12,852 nucleotides of DNA, from positions 9,381 through 22,232 of the forward strand of contig FR894019.1 of assembly GCA_000434115.1 (NCBI GenBank), given 5' to 3'. The DNA comes from Roseburia sp. CAG:309 (GTDB taxonomy: Bacteria > Bacillota > Clostridia > Lachnospirales > Lachnospiraceae). Position numbers and translations under genes: made by a program. A model generated the notes under the pieces. The model worked only from the letters and a program-made list of their open reading frames with translations, was not told the origin of the DNA and made no database searches. This document shows, piece after piece, positions 1-6,706 of the stretch; position 1 is the stretch's first letter, and every line of letters starts with the position of its first letter.

Positions 1-311
1 AATGTTGTGACATCGTTTGATGCCTGCACGGAAAGTTCACGGCATCGCTGCAACATGTCTTCCACTTCCGTCAATGCTCCCTCTGCTGTCTGAATAAACG
101 AAATTCCATCGGATCCGTTACGGGATGCACGCTGAAGTCCACGGATCTGTGCGTGCATTTTCTGGGAAATCGCCATTCCTGCCGCATCATCTGCCGCTTT
201 GTTAATACGGTATCCTGAAGAAAGTCTGGTCAGACTTGTCGTTATCTTATCCTCCGTCCGATGTAAATTTCCTGTCGCCATAAGAGCCGATATGTTTGTA
301 TTTATCTTCAT
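1..311 (-). CDS. Flagellin, N-terminal part (runs off left edge)
   Basis: Flagellin is the secreted subunit of the flagellar filament. The 103 visible codons begin MKINTNISALMA and continue with the D0/D1 helical signature: LSSGYRINKAADDAAGMAIS at about residues 30-49, then an IRGLQRASRNGSDGIS stretch, QTAEGAL and MLQRCRELSVQAS. These match the flagellin N-terminal domain (PF00669 type). The C-terminal part lies outside the window, so total length and the variable domain are unknown. The start is ATG, with AGAAAGGAAG about 7 nt upstream inside the end of the preceding gene. The stop of that gene (TGA) overlaps this ATG as ATGA, so translational coupling is likely. The central motif reads SSGYRINKA rather than the more common SSGLRINRA, which could mark a secondary flagellin paralogue. 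FlgL or another hook-associated protein is less likely because the DDAAG/QTAEGAL/RELSVQA signature is strongly flagellin-like. Confidence 0.93.
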   Translation of the reverse strand, partial: MKINTNISALMATGNLHRTEDKITTSLTRLSSGYRINKAADDAAGMAISQKMHAQIRGLQRASRNGSDGISFIQTAEGALTEVEDMLQRCRELSVQASNDVTT

Positions 312-3100
312 AAAGTTACTTCCTTTCTCTGCACATTGGTAACGACAATTTTCGCCACCTGATACAGTCTGCTATTTGCTGTTTTTTCTTTATTTCCTAC
401 ATGAAATGAATGTCTGGCACCCTTTGCCACATCCATGCGTTCCATCGCAAATCCATTCATTTCCAAGTCCTTTTCAATATTCTGCGTGAGCTCGCTGACA
501 TTCTGCCCGTCCTCGCAGGTCACAAATCCGCTGACCCGGTCGCCCGTCACTTTAAATGTCGCCTGCATTTTTCCATACGTTTCCGAATGCAGTGAGATCT
601 CAACCGTTCCCTTCTCTGCTTCGCTGCCCTGCAAAACCGTTACATTACAGGAGGTAATTCCCCTGTCGGTCACAATCGGCACAGAAAAGGTATTTGTCTG
701 CTGCCGCATCTGATGATAAAAGGAAATGCTGCCTGCCATCTGAATCAGATTTTGCAGTGTATCATAAGTAATGTCGTCTGCTTGTTTCCTGCTTTCGATC
801 TCCGCCAGATGTTCACTGTCCAGTGTATCCAACAGCACTTCCAATTCTTCCGGCTGATCCATTGCATCAATAATCGTTTCACTTTCTTCTTTCGTAAACA
901 AGGCATCATTTTCCGGCAGTTCTCTTTCCAGATACCGCTTCATTTCACGGATATTTTGCAGCGTAGCAGAAATCCCTGCTGCCTCCAGACATTCTTGTAT
1001 ACTGTCATCACTCAATGCCGCCGCTTCGCGGATATTTTGTGCCAATGCCTCATAATACGCCGCATCTTCCGCCTGACTTTCCGGCGTTTCACAGGCTTCC
1101 AAAATCTGCTCGCATGTTGCCTCATCGTCGGACTGTTGCAGCGCCCCCGGCGACAATTCTTTTTTCAATTGGCGTATCACTTGGTTTCCAAATGCCGCAC
1201 CAATCTGTTCACTGATTGTCTCTCCTCTGCTTTCCTGCCTTTCCAGACTTCCGAAATCATCATCAATTGCAAATTCTTTTCCCTCTGCCCGTCTGGTGCG
1301 AACCGCTGACAAAAGCGAGGAAAATGTCAATTCTCTTCCTTCTTTTACCAATTGTCCGATAACGGCGCCATCACTTTTTTCTACTTTATCGATCAATCGG
1401 TAAATACCAATCATACTTTTTCGTTCTTCCGGTGTAATATCACCTCTATGATCGAGTTTCCACAAATATTTCCGCAATGTCGCGTCGTCGTCCGGCAATT
1501 CTTCCTGTATCTCCTGAAGTGCAGCCTCAATCTCATCCATCGTCATTTCCAATGGATTTTCCTGCTTTTCGATCATTTTTGCCACGGCTGCCGGCTTCAT
1601 CCGCTCCAGCACCGAAGTTACCTTGGCATCGTAATCTTTCATCGAAAGCACCGATTCTTTGGTAATCTCCATCTGATTGTACGCAAGGATCCGAACCGCC
1701 CGCTGATTGGCGGATGTCCGGTCAAGTCCCAGATCGTCCAATATTGTATCGACATTTTGAAATGCCTTTTTCATGGAATCTCCCAGGTCACTCCGTACCT
1801 GAGTACCCACCGCTTCATAATTTTTCGCCAGCTGCTCATTTCTTTCGACATTGGAAATTTCTGACATTTCCTGCAATGTGGTCTGCTCTGCCTGCCCAAT
1901 CATCTTTCCCAGTACACTTGCCGGAGCCTGCCAGATCTGGTCTTTCGCCCGCAATGTTTCTGCCATCTGGTCAATCTGATCCTGACTGCACGCAATCCCC
2001 TGTTCGTCAAATATTTTTTTACAGGCTTCCTGTTCCATCTGCTTCAGTTCTTCCACTACCTGCGCCAGATTGGAAATGTCCACATGGATACCTTTGCGCT
2101 CCATCGTTCCGGCTGCTTCTGCTGTCATTTTCAACCGGATTTCTTCCAGCTGGCGTTTTGCCGTAATAAACGCAGCTTCTTCCGGATAAAATGCCCGGAT
2201 TTCCTCATCTGTTACATTTTTCAGATTCTCCCATTTTTCAGCTGCTTCTTCATACGAAATTTTGCTGATATCTGCCTGCTGCGGAACCGTTCCTTCCCGC
2301 ACAGCATCCTGAATACGCTCCTGAATAACTTCTTTCGGCAGATCTTTTGTCTCCTGCCATTTGGTATATTTTTCTATATTTTCCGCTGTTACCGGAATAT
2401 CTTTTTCATACAGAAATTTCGCCGCCTCTTCCGCCGTATCGTTTCCCTGCAACCCATTTTCTTCCAATATATGATCGATCTGCGGTTTCATTTCTTCATA
2501 AGAAGCCCTCTGCTGCGGAACCGCCGGCATGGAAGTCACACCGGCACTATTTCCGACGGCTGCCGGTGTCAGATCTGCTTCCTGCTCTATGTAATATTTT
2601 ATTGCTTCGTCACTAAGTTCCGGCGCTCTTGCCGCCATCTGCGCAACAAGTTCAATCTGGGTTTGCAGTTCATCAGAAAATTCCTGTTTTTCTTTTTCCT
2701 TTTCTACCTGCTTATCCAACGCCTCTGCATTGGCTTTTCGCTCCGTCTTTACTTTTTCTATCGCCCGCTCTAACGTCGAGTCGACATACTCCTCCAAAAT
2801 TGTCCCTTCATCCTCAATATCTTTGGCATCCTCACCATTGATACTTTGGCTGATAAAATCCGCCGGATCAAAAGTATTCTCCGGAAGATTCTTTGCCACA
2901 TCACTCACGATCTCGTTTTGAGTTGTGCCGGTATATATCATATTGGGATCCATTTCCTTTTGTACCGTACAATCCTTTGTATACTCAATTCCATAATTGG
3001 AAATGCTGCCGTCCCTGGCAATCTGTACCGACGCCCCGCTTTCCTTTGCATAAGGGGTGTCTTTAAAGTCAATGGAAATCTTGTTTGGATTGATTACCAT
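308..3100 (-). CDS. Large helical flagellar-associated protein with FliK-like C-terminal domain (DUF6240-like)
   Basis: I do not recognise an experimentally defined function. The protein is about 930 residues, with no signal peptide or membrane segment, and is acidic and almost wholly helical to about residue 800 (numbering from a GTG five codons upstream of the chosen ATG). An N-terminal stretch (about 1-100) is followed by a Glu/Lys-rich coiled coil (about 108-165). Helical modules then recur with a T-x-E-x-I or similar turn, at about 165-188, 227-252, 466-495 and 703-728. The last 120 residues (about 806-925) turn beta-rich with a pattern like the FliK hook-length-control C-terminal domain: a hydrophobic alternating strand ending EISL, YGKM, a FKVTGDRVSGFV strand pair, then a helix with L-x(3)-L spacing and NGF. 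Large clostridial proteins of this look are, as I recall, annotated DUF6240; I cannot verify that here. The gene overlaps the flagellin start (ATGA). I prefer ATG at 3100, where TGAG lies 6 nt upstream; the in-frame GTG at 3115 lacks a ribosome binding site. A role in flagellin export, filament or hook assembly is inference. Confidence 0.8.
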   Translation of the reverse strand: MVINPNKISIDFKDTPYAKESGASVQIARDGSISNYGIEYTKDCTVQKEMDPNMIYTGTTQNEIVSDVAKNLPENTFDPADFISQSINGEDAKDIEDEGTILEEYVDSTLERAIEKVKTERKANAEALDKQVEKEKEKQEFSDELQTQIELVAQMAARAPELSDEAIKYYIEQEADLTPAAVGNSAGVTSMPAVPQQRASYEEMKPQIDHILEENGLQGNDTAEEAAKFLYEKDIPVTAENIEKYTKWQETKDLPKEVIQERIQDAVREGTVPQQADISKISYEEAAEKWENLKNVTDEEIRAFYPEEAAFITAKRQLEEIRLKMTAEAAGTMERKGIHVDISNLAQVVEELKQMEQEACKKIFDEQGIACSQDQIDQMAETLRAKDQIWQAPASVLGKMIGQAEQTTLQEMSEISNVERNEQLAKNYEAVGTQVRSDLGDSMKKAFQNVDTILDDLGLDRTSANQRAVRILAYNQMEITKESVLSMKDYDAKVTSVLERMKPAAVAKMIEKQENPLEMTMDEIEAALQEIQEELPDDDATLRKYLWKLDHRGDITPEERKSMIGIYRLIDKVEKSDGAVIGQLVKEGRELTFSSLLSAVRTRRAEGKEFAIDDDFGSLERQESRGETISEQIGAAFGNQVIRQLKKELSPGALQQSDDEATCEQILEACETPESQAEDAAYYEALAQNIREAAALSDDSIQECLEAAGISATLQNIREMKRYLERELPENDALFTKEESETIIDAMDQPEELEVLLDTLDSEHLAEIESRKQADDITYDTLQNLIQMAGSISFYHQMRQQTNTFSVPIVTDRGITSCNVTVLQGSEAEKGTVEISLHSETYGKMQATFKVTGDRVSGFVTCEDGQNVSELTQNIEKDLEMNGFAMERMDVAKGARHSFHVGNKEKTANSRLYQVAKIVVTNVQRKEVTL

Positions 3101-3107
3101 GGATTTC

Positions 3108-3260
3108 TCACTCACTTTCGTTTTTTATAGTTACCTGTTGTATTATATATTTCGTCGCTTTTCCTGATTTTCTTGAGAACTTCTTTCTTTTTTCTTTTTC
3201 GCGGGTGCCGACGCTCCCTTGAATCGGCGACCGCGCCTTTCTGCACACCCCTCTCCGCAT
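3108..3260 (-). CDS. Candidate 50-residue basic leader ORF upstream of the flagellar operon
   Basis: A short ORF begins with ATG at 3260, preceded by AAGGGGAGG with only 3 nt between the GGAGG and the ATG, which is tight for a ribosome binding site. The 50-residue product starts MRRGVCRKARSPIQGSVG, has 16 Lys/Arg against 4 Glu, and ends IIQQVTIKNESE. Its TGA lies 7 nt before the preferred ATG of the large downstream gene, so translation of the short frame would carry ribosomes up to that weakly signalled start. I see no known domain. It could be a small basic protein or a leader peptide whose translation sets expression of the flagellar pair. It could also be a chance frame in a GC-rich leader, since part of it overlaps a stem-loop and no homologue is recognised. 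Confidence 0.35.
   Translation of the reverse strand: MRRGVCRKARSPIQGSVGTREKEKRKKFSRKSGKATKYIIQQVTIKNESE
3200..3235 (-). promoter_or_regulatory. GC-rich stem-loop with GGA in the loop, possible CsrA-type site
   Basis: The arms at 3200-3211 and 3224-3235 pair over 12 positions with two adjacent internal mismatches (CGCGG and GCCGA blocks). On the minus-strand transcript the 12-nt loop reads UUCAAGGGAGCG. It lies about 100 nt upstream of the large flagellar gene and inside the candidate 50-codon ORF. CsrA proteins recognise GGA presented in hairpin loops, and in Bacillus CsrA with FliW controls flagellin translation through the leader. The fit here is only by motif. There is no U-run after the stem in either direction, so it is not an intrinsic terminator. 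Confidence 0.3.
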
Positions 3261-3272
3261 AAACCTCCCCTT

Positions 3273-3301
3273 ATACTATAATTTAGGGTAGGTTTTCGCA
3301 A
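3273..3301 (-). promoter_or_regulatory. Weak candidate promoter for the flagellar block
   Basis: On the minus strand TTGCGA (3296-3301) is followed after 17 nt by TAGTAT (3273-3278), or after 15 nt by TATAGT (3275-3280). Both -10 choices are imperfect, and the -35 lies in an arm of the long hairpin. A start from here would fall almost on the ribosome binding site of the 50-codon ORF, so either that ORF is untranslated or transcription starts further upstream. No sigma-28-type TAAA/GCCGATAA pair was found in the interval. Confidence 0.2.
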
Positions 3302-3349
3302 AGAACTATTTCTATGAAATTCGTTCCTGCACGAAAAACTACCCTAAAT
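3281..3349 (-). repeat. Long imperfect inverted repeat (hairpin) between spoIIR and the flagellar block
   Basis: ATTTAGGGTAGG at 3281 and its near-complement ending at 3349 form 18-nt outer arms with a single mismatch. Pairing continues inward with G-U pairs, one bulged base and a small internal loop, so nearly the whole 69 nt folds into a single hairpin closed by a 3-nt loop near 3314-3317. It starts 2 nt after the spoIIR stop codon. It lacks a convincing U-run on the minus-strand transcript, so it is a poor classical terminator. It may block readthrough, protect the spoIIR 3' end, or be a small palindromic mobile element. No clear target-site duplication is visible. Confidence 0.6.
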
Positions 3350-3351
3350 AC

Positions 3352-3969
3352 CTATCGAAACCACTCCCACAACCAGAAGCCATACTCCACATTTTCACCG
3401 CCCTCCAGCAGCATATCATATTCCTCCTCCGTGAGATTTTGTTTTAATTTCTCTTTCGACTCATCCGGAACTATCTGATACGTACTATCCACAAAGCATA
3501 AAGTCGGATACAATATGCACCACCAGTTTTTTCCAGCCGCTTCCCCAATCCGTACATTTAACGCATTATAATTTCCTGCCGGAAACACCATATCGCCATA
3601 CTCTTTTACCGGAAAATAACAATTTTCCAGTGTCGCCGTTACCGGATAATCGTATCCCTTTTTCTCTATGTAATTTGACGCACATTGTTCAATATCCGGG
3701 ATCTGTACCTGCAATACTTTAGCTGCCGCTTCCACCGAATCACTTTTTTTCATTTTTTGGCGCAGCATTTTTACAATTTCTTCCTTTACTTCCAGTTTTA
3801 GTTTTTGATCCATTTCCAGATCACTATTTGCCACAACATGCAGACGAATGACTTCTTTTGCGATATCTTCCTGCATTTCCTTTGCCGCCGTAGCTTCTCC
3901 GTAAAAGTGCATCAGCACACACACTCCCAAAACCGCTATCCCAAATAAAAAACATTTTAAAACTTTCAT
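3352..3969 (-). CDS. spoIIR: Stage II sporulation protein R
   Basis: SpoIIR is made in the forespore and secreted into the intermembrane space, where it activates the SpoIIGA protease that cleaves pro-sigma-E in the mother cell. The 205-residue product has an uncleaved-looking N-terminal hydrophobic segment (about 5-22). It carries the family blocks IRLHVVANSD (41-50), followed by DQKLKLEVK, and FPAGNYNALNVRIGEAAGKN (129-148) running into a WWCILYPTLCFVD block. Length is typical for the family. The ATG at 3969 has AGGAGGT 4 nt upstream. It is divergent from ispE, and a sigma-F-like promoter lies at the expected distance, which agrees with forespore expression. Downstream, a long hairpin begins 2 nt after the TAG stop. 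Confidence 0.95.
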   Translation of the reverse strand: MKVLKCFLFGIAVLGVCVLMHFYGEATAAKEMQEDIAKEVIRLHVVANSDLEMDQKLKLEVKEEIVKMLRQKMKKSDSVEAAAKVLQVQIPDIEQCASNYIEKKGYDYPVTATLENCYFPVKEYGDMVFPAGNYNALNVRIGEAAGKNWWCILYPTLCFVDSTYQIVPDESKEKLKQNLTEEEYDMLLEGGENVEYGFWLWEWFR

Positions 3970-3999
3970 AATAACCTCCTGATGAATTACTCAAATACT

Positions 4000-4027
4000 A
4001 GTATTTCCAAATTTTTTTCCGTTATAC
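4000..4027 (-). promoter_or_regulatory. Sigma-F-type forespore promoter for spoIIR
   Basis: On the minus strand GTATA (4023-4027) is followed after 14 nt by GGAAATACT (4000-4008). The second element fits the sigma-F/sigma-G -10 form GGnnAnAnT at every fixed position, and GTATA fits the -35 form GYATA. Spacing is one short of the usual 15. The element ends 30 nt before the spoIIR start codon, leaving a short leader that holds the AGGAGGT site. B. subtilis spoIIR is known to depend on sigma-F. Confidence 0.65.
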
Positions 4028-4049
4028 AATGAAACAATAGCTATATAAA

Positions 4050-4078
4050 TTGCGAAAACAACTTTTCCATGTTATAAT
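4050..4078 (+). promoter_or_regulatory. Sigma-A extended -10 promoter for ispE and the LRR gene
   Basis: TTGCGA (4050-4055), a 17-nt spacer and a perfect TATAAT (4073-4078) are present. TG at 4070-4071 makes an extended -10 (TGnTATAAT). The expected start is near 4085, about 30 nt before the ispE ATG. The region lies in the divergent interval with spoIIR and does not overlap the sigma-F-type element (4000-4027). Confidence 0.75.
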
Positions 4079-4114
4079 ATTTTTATAATAACGATTAATA
4101 TAAGGGGGATAAAA

Positions 4115-4978
4115 ATGGATTCCACTTGGATCAATGCTCCAGCCAAGATCAATCTCGGTCTGGATGTAATTCGCCGCCGTGATGACGGCTATCACGAAGT
4201 AAAAATGATTATGCAGAGCATACGGCTCTTCGACCGTTTGACATTAAAAAAGACAAAAACACCCGATATCAGTCTGACCACCAACCTTCATTTTCTTCCT
4301 GTCAATGAAGACAACCTTGTGTATAAAAGTGCAAAGTTGTTAATAGAAGAATTTAGAATTTCCGAAGGAGTATCCATTACACTCGACAAGCGGATTCCCG
4401 TTGCCGCAGGTATGGCAGGTGGAAGTACCGATGCGGCTTCGTGCATGATTGCGATGAACCGGCTGTTTGACCTAGGCCTTTCCGACGAAGACCTGAAAGA
4501 ACGGGGAATAAAACTTGGCGCGGACATTCCATACTGCATTCAGAAAGGAACTGCACTCTCCGAGGGAATCGGCGAAATACTGTCTCCACTCCCGGCTGCG
4601 CCTTCCTGTTATATACTGATTGCCAAACCCGCCTTTCATGTATCGACAAAATTTGTCTATTCCAATCTGGTGCTTGACGAAACCACCGTTCATCCGGACA
4701 TCGACACAATGATCGAATGCATTCGGAAAAGAGATCTTCATGGACTGTGTGACAATATGGCAAATATACTGGAAACCGTTACGATTCCGGCGCATCCTGA
4801 TATTGCACTTATCAAACAGACCATGATGGAAAATGGGGCATTGGGCGCTTTGATGAGCGGAAGCGGTCCGACCGTATTCGGCATTTATGAAAGCGAAAAA
4901 GAAGCCATGCGTGCCAAAGAAATCTGCCGCGCGCTCCCTTGCCGATGCTTTGTTTATGTAACCGACCTATATCGCTAA
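4115..4978 (+). CDS. ispE: 4-(cytidine 5'-diphospho)-2-C-methyl-D-erythritol kinase
   Basis: IspE phosphorylates the 2-hydroxyl of CDP-methylerythritol with ATP, the fourth step of the MEP route to isoprenoid precursors, in the cytoplasm. The 287-residue protein is a full-length GHMP kinase. PAKINLGLDV (9-18) contains the catalytic Lys11. The glycine-rich ATP loop PVAAGMAGGSTDAA is at 95-108. LGADIPYC (134-141) holds the catalytic Asp137. The C-terminal MSGSGPTVFG motif is at 247-256. The ATG is preceded by AAGGGGG. It is divergent from spoIIR, and the LRR-protein gene follows after 12 nt, so the two are probably co-transcribed. Confidence 0.97.
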   Translation: MDSTWINAPAKINLGLDVIRRRDDGYHEVKMIMQSIRLFDRLTLKKTKTPDISLTTNLHFLPVNEDNLVYKSAKLLIEEFRISEGVSITLDKRIPVAAGMAGGSTDAASCMIAMNRLFDLGLSDEDLKERGIKLGADIPYCIQKGTALSEGIGEILSPLPAAPSCYILIAKPAFHVSTKFVYSNLVLDETTVHPDIDTMIECIRKRDLHGLCDNMANILETVTIPAHPDIALIKQTMMENGALGALMSGSGPTVFGIYESEKEAMRAKEICRALPCRCFVYVTDLYR

Positions 4979-4990
4979 AGGAGGAAGAAA

Positions 4991-6658
4991 ATGAAACGAT
5001 TCACAAAAATAATGGGTACTATCACCCTTTCCCTGGCACTTGTCATGAGTTCCCTTGTTGTCACACCGGGCAGCAATGCGGTGATTCAGGCAGAAGAAAC
5101 TCCCGAGGATTTCCACATTACAGATCCGTCTCTGTTTCATGCAGAATATGTAAACGGCATTTACACCATTACCGGATTTGACGGCTTATACAACACCTCA
5201 TCCATCGTTGTACCTTACAAGATCAACGGCACTGCCGTGCGCGCCATCAATGCCCCGTTTTCCGGAAAGACGAACTGCCATGTCGTATATCTTCCGGACA
5301 GCATTGTAAGCATCGGCTCCGACACATTTGCATCGTCCACCGTAGAATATGTAAAGAGTTACACCACGGCGGCGGTAGATGAAATTATCAAACAGCCGGT
5401 GGCTGGCGAAATCGAATCCGTTTCCATCGAAAATCCGGTGCTGGAAACTCCGGCAAACGAAACCGGTAATCTGGATGAAACCACAAAAAATCCGGTACTT
5501 TCTGATACGCTGCCGGCTTCATTAAAAACGATTGAGGACAACGCATTCCAAAACTCCTCGATCAAAAGCATCACCGTAGCAGGGAATATGGATAAAATTG
5601 GAAAATATGTATTTGCAAACACTCCGAATTTCCTTGACTTTACGCTTGCTGCCGGTGCTTCCATCGATAACATTGACGACTACGCTTTTTCGTGCAGCCA
5701 GCTCCATACGATCACGATCAACGGAACAGTCGGCCGGCTGGGAAATTATGCCGTAGAAAAGACAGCACACATCACGGACTTTACCGTAAACAGCACCGGT
5801 TCCATCACGACCGTAGGGGATCACGCATTTTACAACAGCTGCATTCACAACATCGTATTAAGAGGTTCCATTACAAGCATCGGCTCCTATGCTTTTGCAA
5901 ATTGTGCAAATATTATACAGGTGGAAGTTTCTTCCAATAGCAATTATACCTTGGGTGAGTACGCTTTCAGCTGCGCACAGATCCATAATGTCTACCTCTC
6001 CGAGGGACTTACCAACATTGAAAAAGGCACCTTCGAAAAATGTGGAAACCTGGAAAAAGTGCAATTGCCTCAATCCGTAAAAAACATTGGAGACGATGCT
6101 TTCAAAAATGTGCCAAACTTAAAAGAAATCAATATTCCGGCAGATACCACCATCGCCTCTTCCGCTTTTGAAGGCGTAGGCGATTCTACCAAAAAAGCGC
6201 TTGCTGCAAGCGGAAATACCAATGCCCTCGTACTTTTAGGCATGTCTGTCGTACCGACGAGCACTCCGGCACCGGTTCCGGTCGCAGCCATAACTACTCC
6301 TGCGGCACCTGCCTCTGTCACACCGGCACCTGCCAAAGTCAGTGTAGGAAAAGTCAAACTTACTTCCGTCAAAAAGAAAAAAGGAAAGGCCGTCCTTACA
6401 TGGAAAAAAGTAAAAGGCGCTTCCGGTTACACCATTTACAAAAAGGTAGTCAAAAAGGGTACAAAGGCGAAAAAAGCCAAAAAGATCAAATTTGTAAAAG
6501 TCAAAAATGTATCCGCAAAAACGACAAAATTTTCCATTAAGTTAAAGAAAAAGGCGACAACTTCTTTCTATATAAAAGCCTTTAAAAAAGCAAAGGTCAA
6601 CGGAAAGACAAAGACCGTATACGGAAAAGCCTCGAATGTTAAAAAAGTAAAAGCATAA
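4991..6658 (+). CDS. Secreted leucine-rich-repeat (BspA-like, LRR_5) protein with lysine-rich C-terminal domain
   Basis: This is a probable cell-surface protein for adhesion or wall association; its ligand is unknown. Residues 1-34 form a signal peptide (KRFTK, hydrophobic core, cleavage near VIQA-EE). Repeats of LRR_5/BspA type run from about 60 to 395, with recurring units such as SIGSYAFANCANI and NIGDDAFKNVPNLKEINIP. A Thr/Glu/Asn-rich insertion with two NPVL copies (148-175) interrupts the early repeats. A Pro/Ala/Thr linker (421-449) leads to a 106-residue C-terminal domain with 38 lysines and a fibronectin-III-like pattern (LTWKKVKGASGYTIYKK). There is no LPXTG motif and no SLH or choline-binding repeat, so retention by charge to anionic wall polymers is plausible but inferred. 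AAGGAGG lies 6 nt before the ATG. An intrinsic terminator follows the stop. Confidence 0.88.
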   Translation: MKRFTKIMGTITLSLALVMSSLVVTPGSNAVIQAEETPEDFHITDPSLFHAEYVNGIYTITGFDGLYNTSSIVVPYKINGTAVRAINAPFSGKTNCHVVYLPDSIVSIGSDTFASSTVEYVKSYTTAAVDEIIKQPVAGEIESVSIENPVLETPANETGNLDETTKNPVLSDTLPASLKTIEDNAFQNSSIKSITVAGNMDKIGKYVFANTPNFLDFTLAAGASIDNIDDYAFSCSQLHTITINGTVGRLGNYAVEKTAHITDFTVNSTGSITTVGDHAFYNSCIHNIVLRGSITSIGSYAFANCANIIQVEVSSNSNYTLGEYAFSCAQIHNVYLSEGLTNIEKGTFEKCGNLEKVQLPQSVKNIGDDAFKNVPNLKEINIPADTTIASSAFEGVGDSTKKALAASGNTNALVLLGMSVVPTSTPAPVPVAAITTPAAPASVTPAPAKVSVGKVKLTSVKKKKGKAVLTWKKVKGASGYTIYKKVVKKGTKAKKAKKIKFVKVKNVSAKTTKFSIKLKKKATTSFYIKAFKKAKVNGKTKTVYGKASNVKKVKA

Positions 6659-6669
6659 AGCGCACAAAC

Positions 6670-6706
6670 GCCTCCCTGAAACAACCGAATCAGGGAGGCA
6701 TTTTTT
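6670..6706 (+). terminator. Intrinsic terminator after the LRR gene
   Basis: GCCTCCCTGA (6670-6679) pairs perfectly with TCAGGGAGGC (6690-6699) around a 10-nt loop, and six T follow one base later at 6701-6706. It lies 12 nt after the LRR stop. The T-run overlaps the stop codon of the convergent rmuC (6705-6707). On the opposite strand the same stem is followed by GTTTGTG, a weaker U-run, so it may end rmuC transcription only partly. Confidence 0.92.

Noticed and set aside
3101..3115. GTG start at 3115 for the large flagellar protein
   Set aside because: No ribosome binding site precedes it and it would overlap the 50-codon ORF. ATG at 3100 has TGAG 6 nt upstream. The difference is only five residues and the choice is not certain.
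3200..3235. Intrinsic terminator at the GC-rich stem
   Set aside because: On the minus strand the stem is followed by an A-rich run and on the plus strand by CCTTT, with the T-run in front. Neither makes a terminator.
3218..3240. Sigma-28 flagellar promoter (GCCGATTC resembles GCCGATAA)
   Set aside because: No TAAA lies 15-16 nt upstream and the hexamer is part of the stem-loop, so the resemblance is probably accidental.
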